Source: Blasia pusilla (Eukaryota; Marchantiophyta; Marchantiopsida; Blasiales). Taken from it: DNA of 64,000 bases. This document shows positions 45,635 through 56,587 of this stretch, one piece after another (the stretch's first letter is position 1; every line of letters starts with the position of its first letter). The stretch lies in contig CM114273.1 of assembly GCA_050084515.1 (NCBI GenBank), forward strand, positions 1,240,001 to 1,304,000, read 5' to 3'. The notes under the pieces were generated by a model. It had not been told where the DNA came from, made no database searches, and saw only the letters and a list, made by a program, of their open reading frames with translations. Both the position numbers and the translations under genes were made by a program.

Positions 45635-46330
45635 TCATAAAACCTGAGAGTCTGCCACAATGTCGTGATCTATATTGTGACTTTGAACATCTGATGAATG
45701 ACTACCTGGATGTGTCAGGTTAACCTTTGTGACAAGGGGAAGAGGACCCTCACTCGTGACCCTAACAATGTTTTCAGCATTCTGAAGGATTTTATCCAGC
45801 AAGTCATCGCCTTTGGTCCTCTTTGCTGCGATATCACTTTTGTAATGATGATGAGGCGTAGAATTTACCAATGGCCATTGCGAATCCATGCTCAATTGGG
45901 TTCCGCCGCCCTCAACTTGGCTCAATAGAGCATCCAAGTCAAGATTCTTGCAGGCCTCTGCTTCCATTTCTTCCTCCATGTTCAAGAACTTCAGCTTTTT
46001 CGCTCTATGGAATGACTCCACTTGATGTTCTTTGGCTGAAGGTTGAATCCTTCGTCCAGTTGGGGTCTCTTGGCACGCTTTGGGGTTTTTTGATAGTCAG
46101 GCTCTCGTCGCAAGCCATCTAGTCTCCACGCACCGCTCAAGGTCTCCTCACAGGCATTTTCGAAAGGTTTTGTCGTGCCCCTCTCTCCGGCTCTACGTGT
46201 GCTATTTCTCTATTGGTATTATGATATTGGTGTACGTATCCAAGAAGTTTCTGTATTCGTCCATCCATCTAATGCTTCTACTTGCTTCTTCATTCTTTTG
46301 GGTGGTGCAAAGTTTATCAAGAGGTTAATA
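45635..46330 (-). pseudogene. Unrecognised broken coding region
   Basis: Three coding-like blocks in order on the minus strand. The first, about 46320-46200, includes QKNEEASRSIRWMDEYRNFL. The second, about 46185-46030, includes PDYQKTPKRAKRPQLDEGFN. The third, 46021-45635, is a 128-residue frame with KLKFLNMEEEMEAEACKNLD and LLDKILQNAENIVRVTSEGP, ending at a TAG or TGA near 45635. Frame changes near 46200 and 46025 separate them. The protein is charged and hydrophilic, with a basic stretch then an acidic one, possibly nuclear. I do not recognise it. A spliced gene with small exons is an alternative to decay. Confidence 0.4.
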
Positions 46331-46474
46331 ATATATCAATGCATGGAGGCACATGAGAGTCCATGGGAGGTTATATGTCAAAACTCACCACATGTTACAT
46401 TCAAAATTAATATAACCTTCAACATAGATGACATGGGTACAACCTCTGAGGGTGAATATTTTATGCCTTCCCTA

Positions 46475-46549
46475 AAAAATGGTTAAGTCCATGTTAAAGT
46501 CTATGCCCCGTCACTACATGGAGACTTTAACACGGACTTAACCATTTTT
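46475..46549. repeat. 28-bp inverted repeat with 19-nt loop
   Basis: AAAAATGGTTAAGTCC-ATGTTAAAGTCT (46475-46502) pairs with 46522-46549 with a single mismatch. The fold is the size of a small-RNA precursor hairpin or a mini foldback element. No repeat of this arm was noticed elsewhere in the window. Confidence 0.85.
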
Positions 46550-46559
46550 CAATCTTTTA

Positions 46560-47640
46560 TGGAGAAGTATGGAGAGGGAAGAGATTAAGGATTAAATGGA
46601 AAATGCACGGAAAGTGGAAATATTGAGACCCTCATTTGTCTGAAATAGCTAACTATCATACGTACATGCTAGTAGGGACCTAGGAAGCCAGTGAGTGAGG
46701 GGAAGAGGAAAAAGAATAAATTTCATACAAAAGAAGATTTCTTGCAATTTTTTAAAAGTTAACATTTCAATATGGAAGACTTTTCAACAAAGATGATTTT
46801 TGGAAAGGGATGAATTTTTTCATGAATGTAAATTTCAAGAAAGGAGGGGAAGAAAGCTTAAGAAAACGATAATTTTCAACAAGAGAGCTTCAGATTCTTG
46901 AGGTTTATTTTAAAAACTTATTTCCTTCATAGAGAGACAAAGAAGGATGATACAAAATTGGAGGGGGTTCCTACTTTCGAGACTCATGAAGGGTCCATAA
47001 GTCCATTTCGTAGGAGAGAGAAAGATACCCACTTGATCGGATTAAAAATCTATTATGGAACAAATGTTTTCCTACTTATTGTTCTTAGCATAGGTTCCAT
47101 TAGGTAGTATTCCAAATCTGAATACTCATATGAATCTATACGATTTAGGGAGGAGGAATTATTTTCTTACAAATGCCTATCTAATTAACGCACGATAGTG
47201 AGGCCAAATTTTTTTTAAAAATTTAAATTTAATTCCTTAAGTATAAACAACATGATTATTGGTCACTTGTTATGAATCCTAGATAATTAAAAAAAATTAA
47301 CATGTAAAATTGTGAGATCTTTATATGGACATTTCCCATCCTCTAATTTCGACCCAATTCATTCAATAATGGATCATCTATTGAAATTTATATTAGAATT
47401 AAAAATTTTTTTTTTTGCAAACACCTCATTCTAGAAATATGAATATGAAGAATTATAAAATGTTTTTCATTTTAGAAAGGCAAACAAATGTCTCTAACTT
47501 CTACGGCAACATGCAGAAGATTTTGCGTGCAATATGAATATAAATGATTTTCCAAACTAAAAATGGAGATAATGGAAAGAAACAGAGTATTCCCGCATGT
47601 GAATCACTTCTGACCGTTAGATGCAATTTAAGTGGTTGGG
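46560..47640. other. No gene seen
   Basis: AT-rich DNA with A and T runs up to the GC-richer leader of snoRNA cluster 2. Short frames have no recognisable content. Confidence 0.4.
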
Positions 47641-48255
47641 ATGTCGTCTCTACAAATCCGCTCGAAGTCGCGGCGCTCCTCATCGCGTTGGTGGATAGTT
47701 AGGGTTAGCGACTGCACGCGATCGTGGGATACAAGACATATAGTGTATGAAGACGGGCAGAGTGTTAGGGCTATGCGGCAAAGGAGAGGTGAACACTGCG
47801 AGGGCTTGTGGGGATTGAAGTTGAGAGGGTTTGTGCTTCTGAGGGCGTAAGTAGTATCGCAGCCTGCGGTGTTTTTGATGAGCATTTCTAAGGATGTGGT
47901 TCTACAAGTGCTCCCGGAAGTGATTCTACTTGTGGTCTCAGTAGTCGATCGTATTTGGCATTGCGAGTGCTTTGAACTGGCCTTTGCTGGTTGTGAGTCC
48001 GATAGAAATTTGAGTCGTGAGGGCCACACCTACATGTCGGAGATGGTGACGGTGTGTTAAACTTAGGATTTGGGATTGTCTCTGAATGGTTTTTTGCATT
48101 ATGGATAGAGCTGATGTGGTAGTAAATTCTTCACCTGTTCCCCGTGGCTTTGGATTTTAGTCTGGGTGTCTCAAGAGATGGGTACCGTCAAAGTGTCGCA
48201 CATCCTATGATTTGCGCTGATTAGCTTCCGATTCGACTGTGTTGAAGACGATTTT

Positions 48256-48331
48256 GGCCGATGAAGAGGTTGGAATTGGAATTACCGTCTGAGAAACTCG
48301 TTGCGGATAACCAGTGCTGTTAGCTGAGGCC
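48256..48331 (+). ncRNA. snoR77Y: C/D box snoRNA, snR77/snoR77Y type, copy 2
   Basis: 76 nt closed by GGCC/GGCC. D' CTGA at 48289-48292, D CTGA at 48324-48327. The guide TGGAATTACCG before D' is identical to the copy at 25600 and pairs with CGGUAAUUCCA of 18S rRNA. The C box reads ATGAAGA (48261-48267), losing the central T of the consensus, so this copy may be weak or dead while the copy at 25600 is intact. Confidence 0.75.
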
Positions 48332-48394
48332 CATGAAAGCGTCGGAAAGTGCGGGAGCCGACCTGCCACGGATAGTGTAAATCACGCTGGACGC

Positions 48395-48536
48395 CGACCT
48401 GCCACGGACACGGTAGCACTTTGCTCTTACCATGAGACGTCCAGGGTTGGCGCAGAAATATTTTCACTTCTCGATAGGAAGCCACTGGTGGAGCTTAGGC
48501 TAATCGCCTGTGGTGCCATTTAGGGTGATAACATCC
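48395..48536 (+). ncRNA. H/ACA snoRNA candidate, copy 2
   Basis: 142 nt matching 25720-25863, with the hairpin CCGACC/GGTTGG, hinge AGAAAT and ACA at 48531-48533. The best-conserved stretch between copies is TCGATAGGAAGCCACTGGTG and TGGTGCCATTTAGGGTGAT, in the second hairpin. That suggests the guide pocket lies there. A partial extra copy of GCCGACCTGCCACGGA at about 48356 shows a local duplication just upstream. Confidence 0.6.
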
Positions 48537-48736
48537 TCCCAGGTGGCAAAGTCGCGTAGCACATTCTCGGTCCACGACTCGCTTCTTACCAGGTCCTCAA
48601 GTCCATGCCAAGGCTATCATCTTTCTTGGAAGATTTCTAGTTTGGAAGAGCGAGTAAGTCACTCTTGTTTGTAGGTCCAGTCATTGTGGTAATTAGTCTC
48701 CCCGCAAAGGGTTCAACAGTTTCTTGCGGGCCGTTT

Positions 48737-48829
48737 GAATGGAAGTGATGATCCTTTCCCCAAATGATCGACTCTGATTCGAACTATGCGAATAGCTCTC
48801 AGGAGCCAAGCCAGAGACCTGATCCATTC
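48737..48829 (+). ncRNA. C/D box snoRNA, unassigned target (copy 2)
   Basis: 93 nt closed by a perfect 7-bp stem GAATGGA/TCCATTC. Canonical C box GTGATGA at 48745-48751, D' CTGA at 48774-48777, D CTGA at 48819-48822. It shares GGAGCCAAGCCAGAGA before the D box with the copy at 26355. It is the best preserved of the three copies. Confidence 0.85.
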
Positions 48830-48895
48830 TAACTGTAATCCGACTGTTTTGTTTTCACCGTCATTACATCCTCTGGCCAAGCTACGGAGGAAGCG

Positions 48896-48990
48896 TGGTG
48901 AGATGATGAAGAAATTGGTCTGTGGTTATGAAGCATGACTTCTGTCACGTTTTGGATTTCAACACCATCGCTAAAATTTCCTGATCACTG
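48896..48990 (+). ncRNA. C/D box snoRNA candidate, only in cluster 2
   Basis: C box ATGATGA at 48903-48909 and D box CTGA at 48981-48984. They are bracketed by GTGA/TCAC extended by two G-U pairs. It lies between two confirmed snoRNA genes at normal spacing and has normal length. No paralogue is available in cluster 1 to test it, and the D' box is unclear (CTGT). The 12 nt before the D box are CCATCGCTAAAATTTC in part, with no target that I recognise. Confidence 0.5.
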
Positions 48991-49161
48991 GATCGTGAAT
49001 CGTGATTTCTGTAGATAAATCTACAGAGCGAACATGTACGGTATTCGGTAGACTTGAAAAGACTAAGTAAAGTAGGGTTGTTTTGGTGCACAGTCTGGCC
49101 GGATTTATTCAAATGAGGTGGAGAATGTTCCTAAGCTTCCACATTAAAGCATCGTCTTGGG

Positions 49162-49255
49162 CACGCGAGGATGATAACCTTGAGTTTCGGACTAGAGTTT
49201 CTGATCTGGTACTCCAACCAGATCTGACGAGACATCTCTTGGCTGACTGAGCGTG
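49162..49255 (+). ncRNA. C/D box snoRNA, snR78 type, copy 2
   Basis: 94 nt closed by CACGC/GCGTG, which differs from the first copy (CATGC/GCATG) by a compensatory change. C box GATGATAA at 49170-49177 (weaker than in copy 1), D' CTGA at 49201-49204, D CTGA at 49247-49250. The 12-nt guide TCGGACTAGAGT is unchanged and pairs with ACUCUAGUCCGA of 25S rRNA. Confidence 0.8.
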
Positions 49256-49337
49256 ATCACCTCCTACATTTCAAGTTGAACTGCATCGGTCTAACGTAAT
49301 GTCCAGGTATGACTATCAGCGTGGCTCTAGTTTTAGG

Positions 49338-49426
49338 TTGGAAGTGAGGATCTTTTCCCCAGATTAACGACGATGATTCGAACTGTGCGATCAGCTCCAC
49401 GGAGCCAAGCCAGTAAAATGATCCAA
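49338..49426 (+). ncRNA. C/D box snoRNA, unassigned target (copy 3, degenerate)
   Basis: 89 nt closed by TTGGA/TCCAA. C box GTGAGGA at 49344-49350. Both CTGA boxes have become ATGA (D' at 49372-49375 region, D at 49418-49421). GGAGCCAAGCCAG is still intact. Loss of the D-box cytosine probably prevents box C/D protein assembly, so this is likely a dying copy. Confidence 0.6.
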
Positions 49427-49761
49427 TCGAAGAAAAAGAATCGTCGTCAGGTCAGGGACGCAATTTGAGGTCTAGCCGTGTGCCCAGTCTGTTTGTCTCA
49501 ACCAGATTTGGTCAGGTTGACGCCTTTGGGAGCATATCCCATGTCTCGTGGCGAAAACTGTTACAAATCTGGCACAGTAATTGTGAGACGTTGTCCAAGA
49601 CAGGGACCGTTTTGGTTTCTGGCTTGGATGGTTATCATGTGTGGTCCTTTCGTTGCCGGTTGGATTTCGTTTGAACAACTGTGCTCCATTAAGGTCCTAC
49701 ATACGTGTTCCGTTAACACTTCTGAAAGTGGTATTTTACCCGCCTGCAAGAGTATATCGAA

Positions 49762-49805
49762 GTAATGTACAGTGTCTCTACTAGTAGAGACATTGTACAT
49801 TACAC
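49762..49805. repeat. 44-bp near-perfect palindrome after snoRNA cluster 2
   Basis: GTAATGTACAGTGTCTCTACTA is followed at once by its reverse complement with one mismatch and no spacer (centre CTAG). It lies about 335 bp past the last snoRNA of cluster 2 and differs in sequence from the hairpin behind cluster 1. Confidence 0.85.
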
Positions 49806-50543
49806 AGCTCATCATAGATGTTATCAATGCCCATGACATTCGCAAAAGTGAAATACCGCGGCAATTAACACCGTAAGTGGAATATATAACGACCTTGGAA
49901 ATTTAGATGAATAATTTTATGTCGAAAAACCCGTAGATTACTTGTATCCAATCTATATAATTATTGGCTCTCTGCATAATATGTGAAGATAATGGAAAAA
50001 TAAGAAACTCCATAGAATATTCGTATTCACAAACTTAAAATAATTTGCCACCACATACATAATATATAATAAGATAATGCCATTTGATCTAAATAGGAAC
50101 AGCTTTAACTTGAGTGTTATTGTTTGAGAGAAACTAAACAAACGGGAATTTATGTGTATATATATAAATTCTCATAAAATTTCGAATTTTTTTAAAGTAA
50201 AACAAAAATCAACAGAGCTTCGAGTGGAGTATATACATAATAAATCACATATAATTTGCATTCCACTTTTAAGTCCGATTTCATTCAATTTTTAACCTGT
50301 GACCACAACATCTACAAAGCGAAGTTTCATATGTGTCTTGTATTTTTTTCGAGATTATTTCGACGCGCAAATCATCTTAGAGCGAGTCTGTTAATATTTC
50401 GATGTTTTATTTTGGCACTCGTTGAGTCGCGACAATGAAGCACTTATTGGGAAACTTTCTCACAAATGAGAAAATAAATAACATCATGATTGAAAACAGA
50501 AATATTAGTCCGCGGTGAAGATCCAAAATGGCACACTCTATAT

Positions 50544-50820
50544 TATAGAAAATTGTTAAAGAAGAATAATTGGTGTAAAATGACCTACATTCACACACCA
50601 CCATGACATTCCATAACATACGAAATTTTGCAATGAGAGAATAAATGGAAGATATCTCCTTCTCAATTATATAGGGTATGGACAAGTAACCATAACCTTA
50701 ATCTTAACCATAGTCTCGAGTTAGATTAACTGTGATTAACTAACCCTAGTTAAAATAATCATGTTGAATTGACTAACTAAGAATAAATTTCCCTACTTCG
50801 TGTGAGTACCAAATGTATCA
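50544..50820 (-). repeat. 3' LTR of copia element 2
   Basis: 277 bp, minus strand, from TGATACATTTGGTACTC to TTTTCTATA. It is similar along its length to 55774-56043 and, in the other orientation, to 57655-57918. Confidence 0.85.
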
Positions 50821-51590
50821 GTTAAGGTGTTTGATCAGCTTGATTGTAACTCGGTCTCCAATACTTCCCTTCAAGCTCATATCGATATTTCTAACGCCTA
50901 AATTGTTTCTAAACATCTCAAACTTAGCTCTAGACAATGACTTTGTAAAGATGTCAAAAATTTTCCGATTTGTACCTATATATACAAGATCAATTTCTAC
51001 CGCAAGCACTTTCTCTCTGATAAAATGATGATGCACTTCAACATGCTTTGTACGAGCATGAAACACAAGGTTATTAGCAAGCTTGATGCTGTTAATATTG
51101 TCTGGATATATTACACTAGGTTCTAAGTTACCAACACTAATCTCAATAAGCAATGATGAAGCCACATCGATTCACATGCTATATTGGTTGCTCATCTATA
51201 TTCAGCCTCTGTTGAAGATAAATAAATTGTAGGTTGCTTCTTTGAAGCCGAACTTAAAGTTGCGCTTCCCAAAATAAATGAATAACCAGATGTGGAGTGT
51301 TGATCAGACACGCTTGTTGCTCAATCAGCATCTGTAAACCCTTGTAATTATAAACTCGGAGAAGGTTCAAATTGAAGCCCGAATTGAACAAAGAATTTCA
51401 CATACCGCATAATCCTCTTCATAGTCTCAAGGTGAAGTTTTCGAGATGCTTGCATAAATTGGCTAACTAGGCCAACTGCATAGCTCAAATATGGCCTAAA
51501 CGGTTCAATAGTATGGAACCAATGAAAGATCCTATAATTATGCTCACAAGAGATGACACTAAGCATCATATCACGCATATCGATAAAGTT
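50818..51590 (-). pseudogene. Copia RNase H end of element 2
   Basis: Minus-strand pieces: RPYLSYAVGLVSQFMQASRK with MKRIMRYVK (51500-51400, end of reverse transcriptase), then SKKQPTIYLSSTEAEYR (near 51220), then HARTKHVEVHHHFIREKV and DIFTKSLSRAKFEMFRNNLG (51165-50830). The final residues overlap the 3' LTR boundary. Stops and frameshifts separate the pieces. Confidence 0.85.
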
Positions 51591-54017
51591 CCAATAGCAT
51601 TAGATGGTCTTTGTGCTCTTGGAAATGTTCTCTATCTTCCTACCATTGCAAGAAACTTAATCTCTATAGGACATATAATAGAATAGGGTTATCAAGTGAA
51701 GTTTAACATAGATGATTGTTTCATTGAAACAATGGATGACCAGACTAGATCTAGATCTAGATCTGGATGAATTTTCAAATTAGATGTTTTTATGCCAGAG
51801 ATTCAAACAAAAATGTATGGTCAAATTGGCCAACAAGTCACAGATATAAATGTGTGGCATAAGAGAATTGGACATATGAATCTTCAAAGATTACAGAGTA
51901 TTTCATCATCTAATCTAGTAATAGGACTTCCTAAATTAGTGAGTCCTGCTACATTAGAGATATGTCATGCTTGCAAATTTGGAAAACAAGCTAGATTTCC
52001 ATTTCCAAAGCAAAGTAGAAGAGCATCCAAGATATTAGAGTTGATTCAAAGTCATGTGTGGACATCATCACAACATAGCCTTAGTGGTTGTCAGTACTTT
52101 GTTTCATTTATTGATGACTTCTCCAAGTATATATGAGTATAGTTTCTCAAAGCCAAGGCAGAGATATTCTCAGTGTTCCAAATATTCAGAAATCTAGTAG
52201 AGAAGCATATTGGAGAACATATTTTGAAATTGCACAATGATGGAGGAGAATATATTTCAACAGAGTTTGATGACTACTTACGTCAGAATGACATTCAACG
52301 TCAAGTGACTTGCGATTACACTCCACAACAAAATGGAGTGGCTGAGAGGAAGAATCGATATATTATTGAGGCGGCACGAGCTATGCTGAATGAGAAGAAC
52401 ATGCCTAAGGTGTATTGGGCAGAGGCTGTAGCATGTGCAGTCTTTAATCAACCGAACTCTAACAGAAGGAGTTCATGATAAGACTCCATTCAAAGTCTTC
52501 ACAGGGAATAAACCTGATTTATCCTTCCTGAAAGTATTTGGTTGTATTTGTTATGCTCATGTTCCTTATGAAAGACGTTCGAAATTAGACCCAAAATCTG
52601 AAATATATATATATATATATATTGGCTACGTTGATGGAACTAAGGGATATAACTGCTACATTCCATCTTCTAGGCATCTTATTATTAGTCGAGATGTTAT
52701 CTTTGATGAGCTAAGGTCATTGTATGCTCCATGTGAGCCTATTCCACCTCTAAACCTGTGTGTTGAGGGGGAGAATATGACTGTAAACCAACAAACATTG
52801 CCTTTAAATTCCCAAGTACTAGTGAAGGATTAGAAGAGGTCCTAGATTCTTCAGTTAAAGTTTTGAGTCCCTAGACGCGAAGAGTATTCAGTCTATTGAC
52901 GCTAGTCATAGCTTGAGTCAGGTGTTAGAGGCATCTACCTATGAACAACAACTTCGTAGATCAAGTAGAGTCACACATCCTGTTCATATAGTCATAAATG
53001 AAGGTTTCCTTGTGACACATCATGTATATATAATGACTATCCTTCAAGAATAGCAGCTGAGTTATTTTGAAGAAGCTGCAAATAAAGTTGAATGGATTAA
53101 AGCTATGGAGGAAGAGCTTGCTGTATTAAGACATCAACAGACCTAGGAGCTGATTGATATACCTTGTGATAAGGAAGCTATTGGTTGCAAATGGGTTTAT
53201 AAAATCAAACGCAATCAAGATAGTACAATTAACAAATACAAAGCAAGATTGGTGGCTAAGGGCTATGCACAACAATATGGCATTGATTATGAGGATACAT
53301 TTAATCGTGTTGCAAAGATGGCGACTACGAGAACAGTGGTTGCAATTGCAGTAAGTAAAAAGTGGAAATTATATCACATGGACGTCAAGAATGCCTTATT
53401 GAATGGAGATTTATATGAGGAGATATATATGACTCAACCACCTAGATATGAGCATCCCGAGTTTCCATTTCGCGTATGTAGGTTGAAGAAAGCTCTATAA
53501 AGGCTCGAACAAGCTCAAAGAGCTTGATATGGCAAGATTACATATGTCCTACAAGAGTTGGGTTTCAGGGTATGTGATTCTGACTCCTTGTTTTAAGTCT
53601 TTAAAGAACGAGATCTAAGTTATCATTGTGTTGTATGTTGACGATCTCTTGATTATTAGGAGTACTGAGAATATGATACAATAACTCAAGCTAAAATTAC
53701 ACGCAGAATTTAATATAAAGGACTTGGGAGAACTCAAGTACTTCCTTGGTGTCGAATTTATCAAGGTTGGAGAGAGCATGTGGTTACTACAACGATAATA
53801 TGCTCTTCACATGCTTTCAAAAAATAGTATGACGACTTGTAAGCCAATCTCTACACCGTTGGACCAGAGTGTGAAGCTAAGAGTGAATGAAGGAGAGTTG
53901 CTTGAAGAATCTAATAAGTACAGGCGCATGGTTGGGAGTTTGATCTATTTGACTATAACCATGAAGAACCTTATCCTTTCTGCAACAATTTTTCTCGAGA
54001 AGGTAATTCGGCCCTGA
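51590..54017 (+). pseudogene. Inverted copia block: protease end, integrase, reverse transcriptase
   Basis: Plus-strand pieces in order: ALGNVLYLPTIARNLISIG (end of protease region, near 51610). Then VWHKRIGHMNLQRLQ with CHACKFGKQARFPFPKQSRR, the zinc-binding pre-integrase (51850-52020). Then YFVSFIDDFSKYI, LHNDGGEYISTEFDDYL and TPQQNGVAERKNR, the integrase core with its D-D-E residues (52100-52360). A dinucleotide AT run interrupts the frame near 52600. Then WVYKIKRNQDSTINKYKARLV and KNALLNGDLYEEIYMTQPPR, the reverse transcriptase (53190-53450), ending in NKYRRMVGSLIYLT near 53950. Many stops. Orientation is opposite to the rest of the element. Confidence 0.9.
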
Positions 54018-54114
54018 GTTGACTTTGCCCCAATCATCTACATGACTGTCTCTTCCAACATTGGCAGTGGCCTGCTCGTAGAAGTAGTCCTTGAAAACCA
54101 CAAACTGATTTGCC

Positions 54115-55190
54115 TAAGGTCCAAAAGTCACACAACAGTGAGTGTTTGAAAATAAAATAAAACTGAAATGAAAATGTTTGGCAAGAAACCTATCAAGAAA
54201 AATACAAGGGAAGGAGGTCATGTGATTTGATGCACTAAAGTCAATGTACCCATCTGCTGTTGAATCTGTCTTGACCATTGCTTCCATATGATGACTCATG
54301 ACCAAGAGGTGTTGAGTTTATGAATGTTTTTATTCTTGGTACTGCCCTTGGTGTTGTTGCTTCACATAGTCTTGTTGCTATAAGGCTCATGGTCTCATAT
54401 CTGCCTTCTTCTTGAAGCAAAATTTTGCATAGTGATCCTTTATCCCACAATAATTGCAAGATCCAGGGACCTTCTAGTGCTAACCTCGACCCCAACGGTT
54501 TCCGCCATCATCACCTTATGATTGTGTCTGGTACTGATTCATAGTTGATTAAGTGACATTATATTGAGTGTCTCTTTCTCCATATGTTTGATATCCACAA
54601 CGAGCACAGAAGCTTCTACCACGACCCCTACCTCTGTTTGATCCATAATTTGCAAATAACGCACTCTCTTGTAGACTATCGCTGCCTACTAGGCGTATCT
54701 CTCCACTGATTAACAGTGGGACTAAATCTTAAAAGGTTGGATATTTCTCTCTTACAAAGATAAAGGTCTCACAAGACTTGTAATCCTTTGGAAGATCTTG
54801 AAGAGTGAATAAAATCAGATCATCATCTTCTACTGTCACTCCAATGCTACTCAACTGATCAACAATATGTTTGATACTCAAAATATAATCATTGATACTC
54901 TATGATCCTTTCCTCACTTCGTTCAATTTCTGTTTCAATTGAAGCTTTCTCGCCTTTGTAGATGTCTGGAATAGCTTTTCAAATGCATCCCACAACTCCT
55001 TCGGAGTATCAACAGTTTGAATGTGACCTATCATTGGCGAATTGATCGTTATTGAAATATAGTGGATTACTTGCCTTGCGCGTTTGTTCCAAGCGCGAAC
55101 ATTCAAGTCTGTTAAGTCACCTTCTGGTTTGGCCTCATCACCTGTGACAAGCTGCCATAGTTCTTGGCCCATGAGAAATTTTTTCATGCA
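54115..55190 (-). pseudogene. Copia gag and protease start of element 2
   Basis: Minus strand: LWQLVTGDEAKPEGDLTDLN, then LWDAFEKLFQTSTKARKLQL (55187-54900), the usual copia gag helical domain. Then CNYCGIKDHYAKFC (near 54440), a CCHC zinc knuckle, and FSASNHMTSF (near 54225), which is the protease active site with the catalytic D-S-G reduced to DFSAS. Several stops lie between. The sequence breaks off right after the protease motif, at the inversion joint. Confidence 0.87.
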
Positions 55191-55761
55191 AAACTTCTAG
55201 ATATTGTAATTTTGCTTATCTAGCTTCTCGCGTGTGATTGCTGTTGAGGAATACTCCATGACAAACTATTTCACTCACAAAAATGTAATTGCAGGCTCTC
55301 CACTACTCCAACTGCAGCCTATACCACTCCTAAACAGAAATTGACGTGAAAGTTTCCAAAATTGATCAATTGTATAAAAGAACTAGTCAAAATTGGCTTG
55401 TAGAGAGCAAACTGCACAACTTTTCTTCAATATTGCACTTTCCTAAACTGAAATTGCTATTGCATGAGCTCATAATGTCAAAATCAAACAATTTTGGATG
55501 CGTTGGAAAGATCTCGACGAGCTCTACAAGACGGTAGAACAATCCTTGAGCTCTGTTCCAATTGATGTGGACCCACATGGCTAAATCGATCAGGAATGCT
55601 CTAAAAAATGCCTCCAAAGTTTTATCACCTTCAATGCTCCACTTGAAATGTGCACCCACTGAGCTCTAAACAAAATTTCCTTCTCCCAAAGTGAAATTGT
55701 GCCTTCTCTTGCTTCTCTTCTCTCCTCAAACACCAAGAATTTCAAGTGATGTTCTCCTATC

Positions 55762-55773
55762 GCTCTGATACCA
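55762..55773 (-). promoter_or_regulatory. Primer-binding site of copia element 2
   Basis: TGGTATCAGAGC on the minus strand, the standard plant copia primer-binding site complementary to the 3' end of initiator-methionine tRNA. It starts right after the LTR end TTTTCTATA. Confidence 0.93.
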
Positions 55774-56043
55774 TATAGAAAACTGCTAAAGAAACATAAA
55801 TGGTGGAAAACGGCTCTCACACTCATACACCATCATGGAGAACGAAATTTTGCAATGAGAGAATGATTGGAGGCTGATCTCCTTCTTAATTATATAGGGT
55901 ATGTACAAGAAACCCCAACCCTAATCCTAACCATAGTCTCGATTTAGACTAATTATGATTAACTAACCCTAGTTAAGAGAATCGCGCTTAACTGACTAAC
56001 CAAGATTAAGCTTCCCTATTTTGTGTGAGTACTAAATATAGTA
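55774..56043 (-). repeat. 5' LTR of copia element 2
   Basis: 270 bp matching 50544-50820 and 57655-57918. Outside it, 56044-56095 still matches the 3' end of the internal region (VTIKLIRYLN on the minus strand). This LTR therefore once lay between two element bodies, as in a tandem formed by LTR recombination. Confidence 0.87.
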
Positions 56044-56587
56044 GTTGAGGTATCTGATGAGCTTGATTGTGACTCACTCTTCAATATATATATTTCCTTT
56101 GACACTTGTTCTTGGATTGTAAAGCGGGTTGTAAACGATGGAAATACGTTGAGATAAGAGCGATTATTATGTAGGTGGTAGTTTATGTGATTGCAAGTGG
56201 ATAAGGGTAGTGTTTTCCAAGATGGAACAATAATTTCCCAAATAAGGATAACTACATTGTTGAGGATGTGAATCGGAGGGGAATTAAGGAGCAAAGGGTG
56301 CATGTTCTTCTTGGAGTACCTTACATTCCGACGAGAACATTCTATTTGGTGTTTTCAATGAGGTATCTAGCTTTGTTTGTGTAGAATTGAGTTGGTGGCA
56401 AGTGGATAGTTGGTTGATGAAGTGGATAGGTATGTGGGATGGATGGAAAGTTTGATGAAGCACATAGATACAAAGTTTGTTTTTTGAAGTGTGTGGATTG
56501 ATTGTAGTAGTATCCGAATGGTTGCTCTTCTATCTACTTCATAAAAGGAATGAAGGAAGCTAATCATAACCTATTGAGTTTTTTAGA

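Larger units (their letters stand above)
50544..56043 (-). mobile_element. Ty1/copia element 2 with internal inversion
   Basis: Bounded by LTRs at 55774-56043 (5') and 50544-50820 (3'), with a tRNA-iMet primer-binding site beside the 5' LTR. Gag and the start of protease read on the minus strand (about 55187-54115). Integrase and most of reverse transcriptase read on the plus strand (about 51590-54010). The end of reverse transcriptase and RNase H read on the minus strand again (51578-50818). Reversing the middle block restores the normal copia order at both joints. The element therefore suffered an inversion of about 2.4 kb after or during insertion. All coding parts carry stops and frameshifts. 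Confidence 0.88.
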
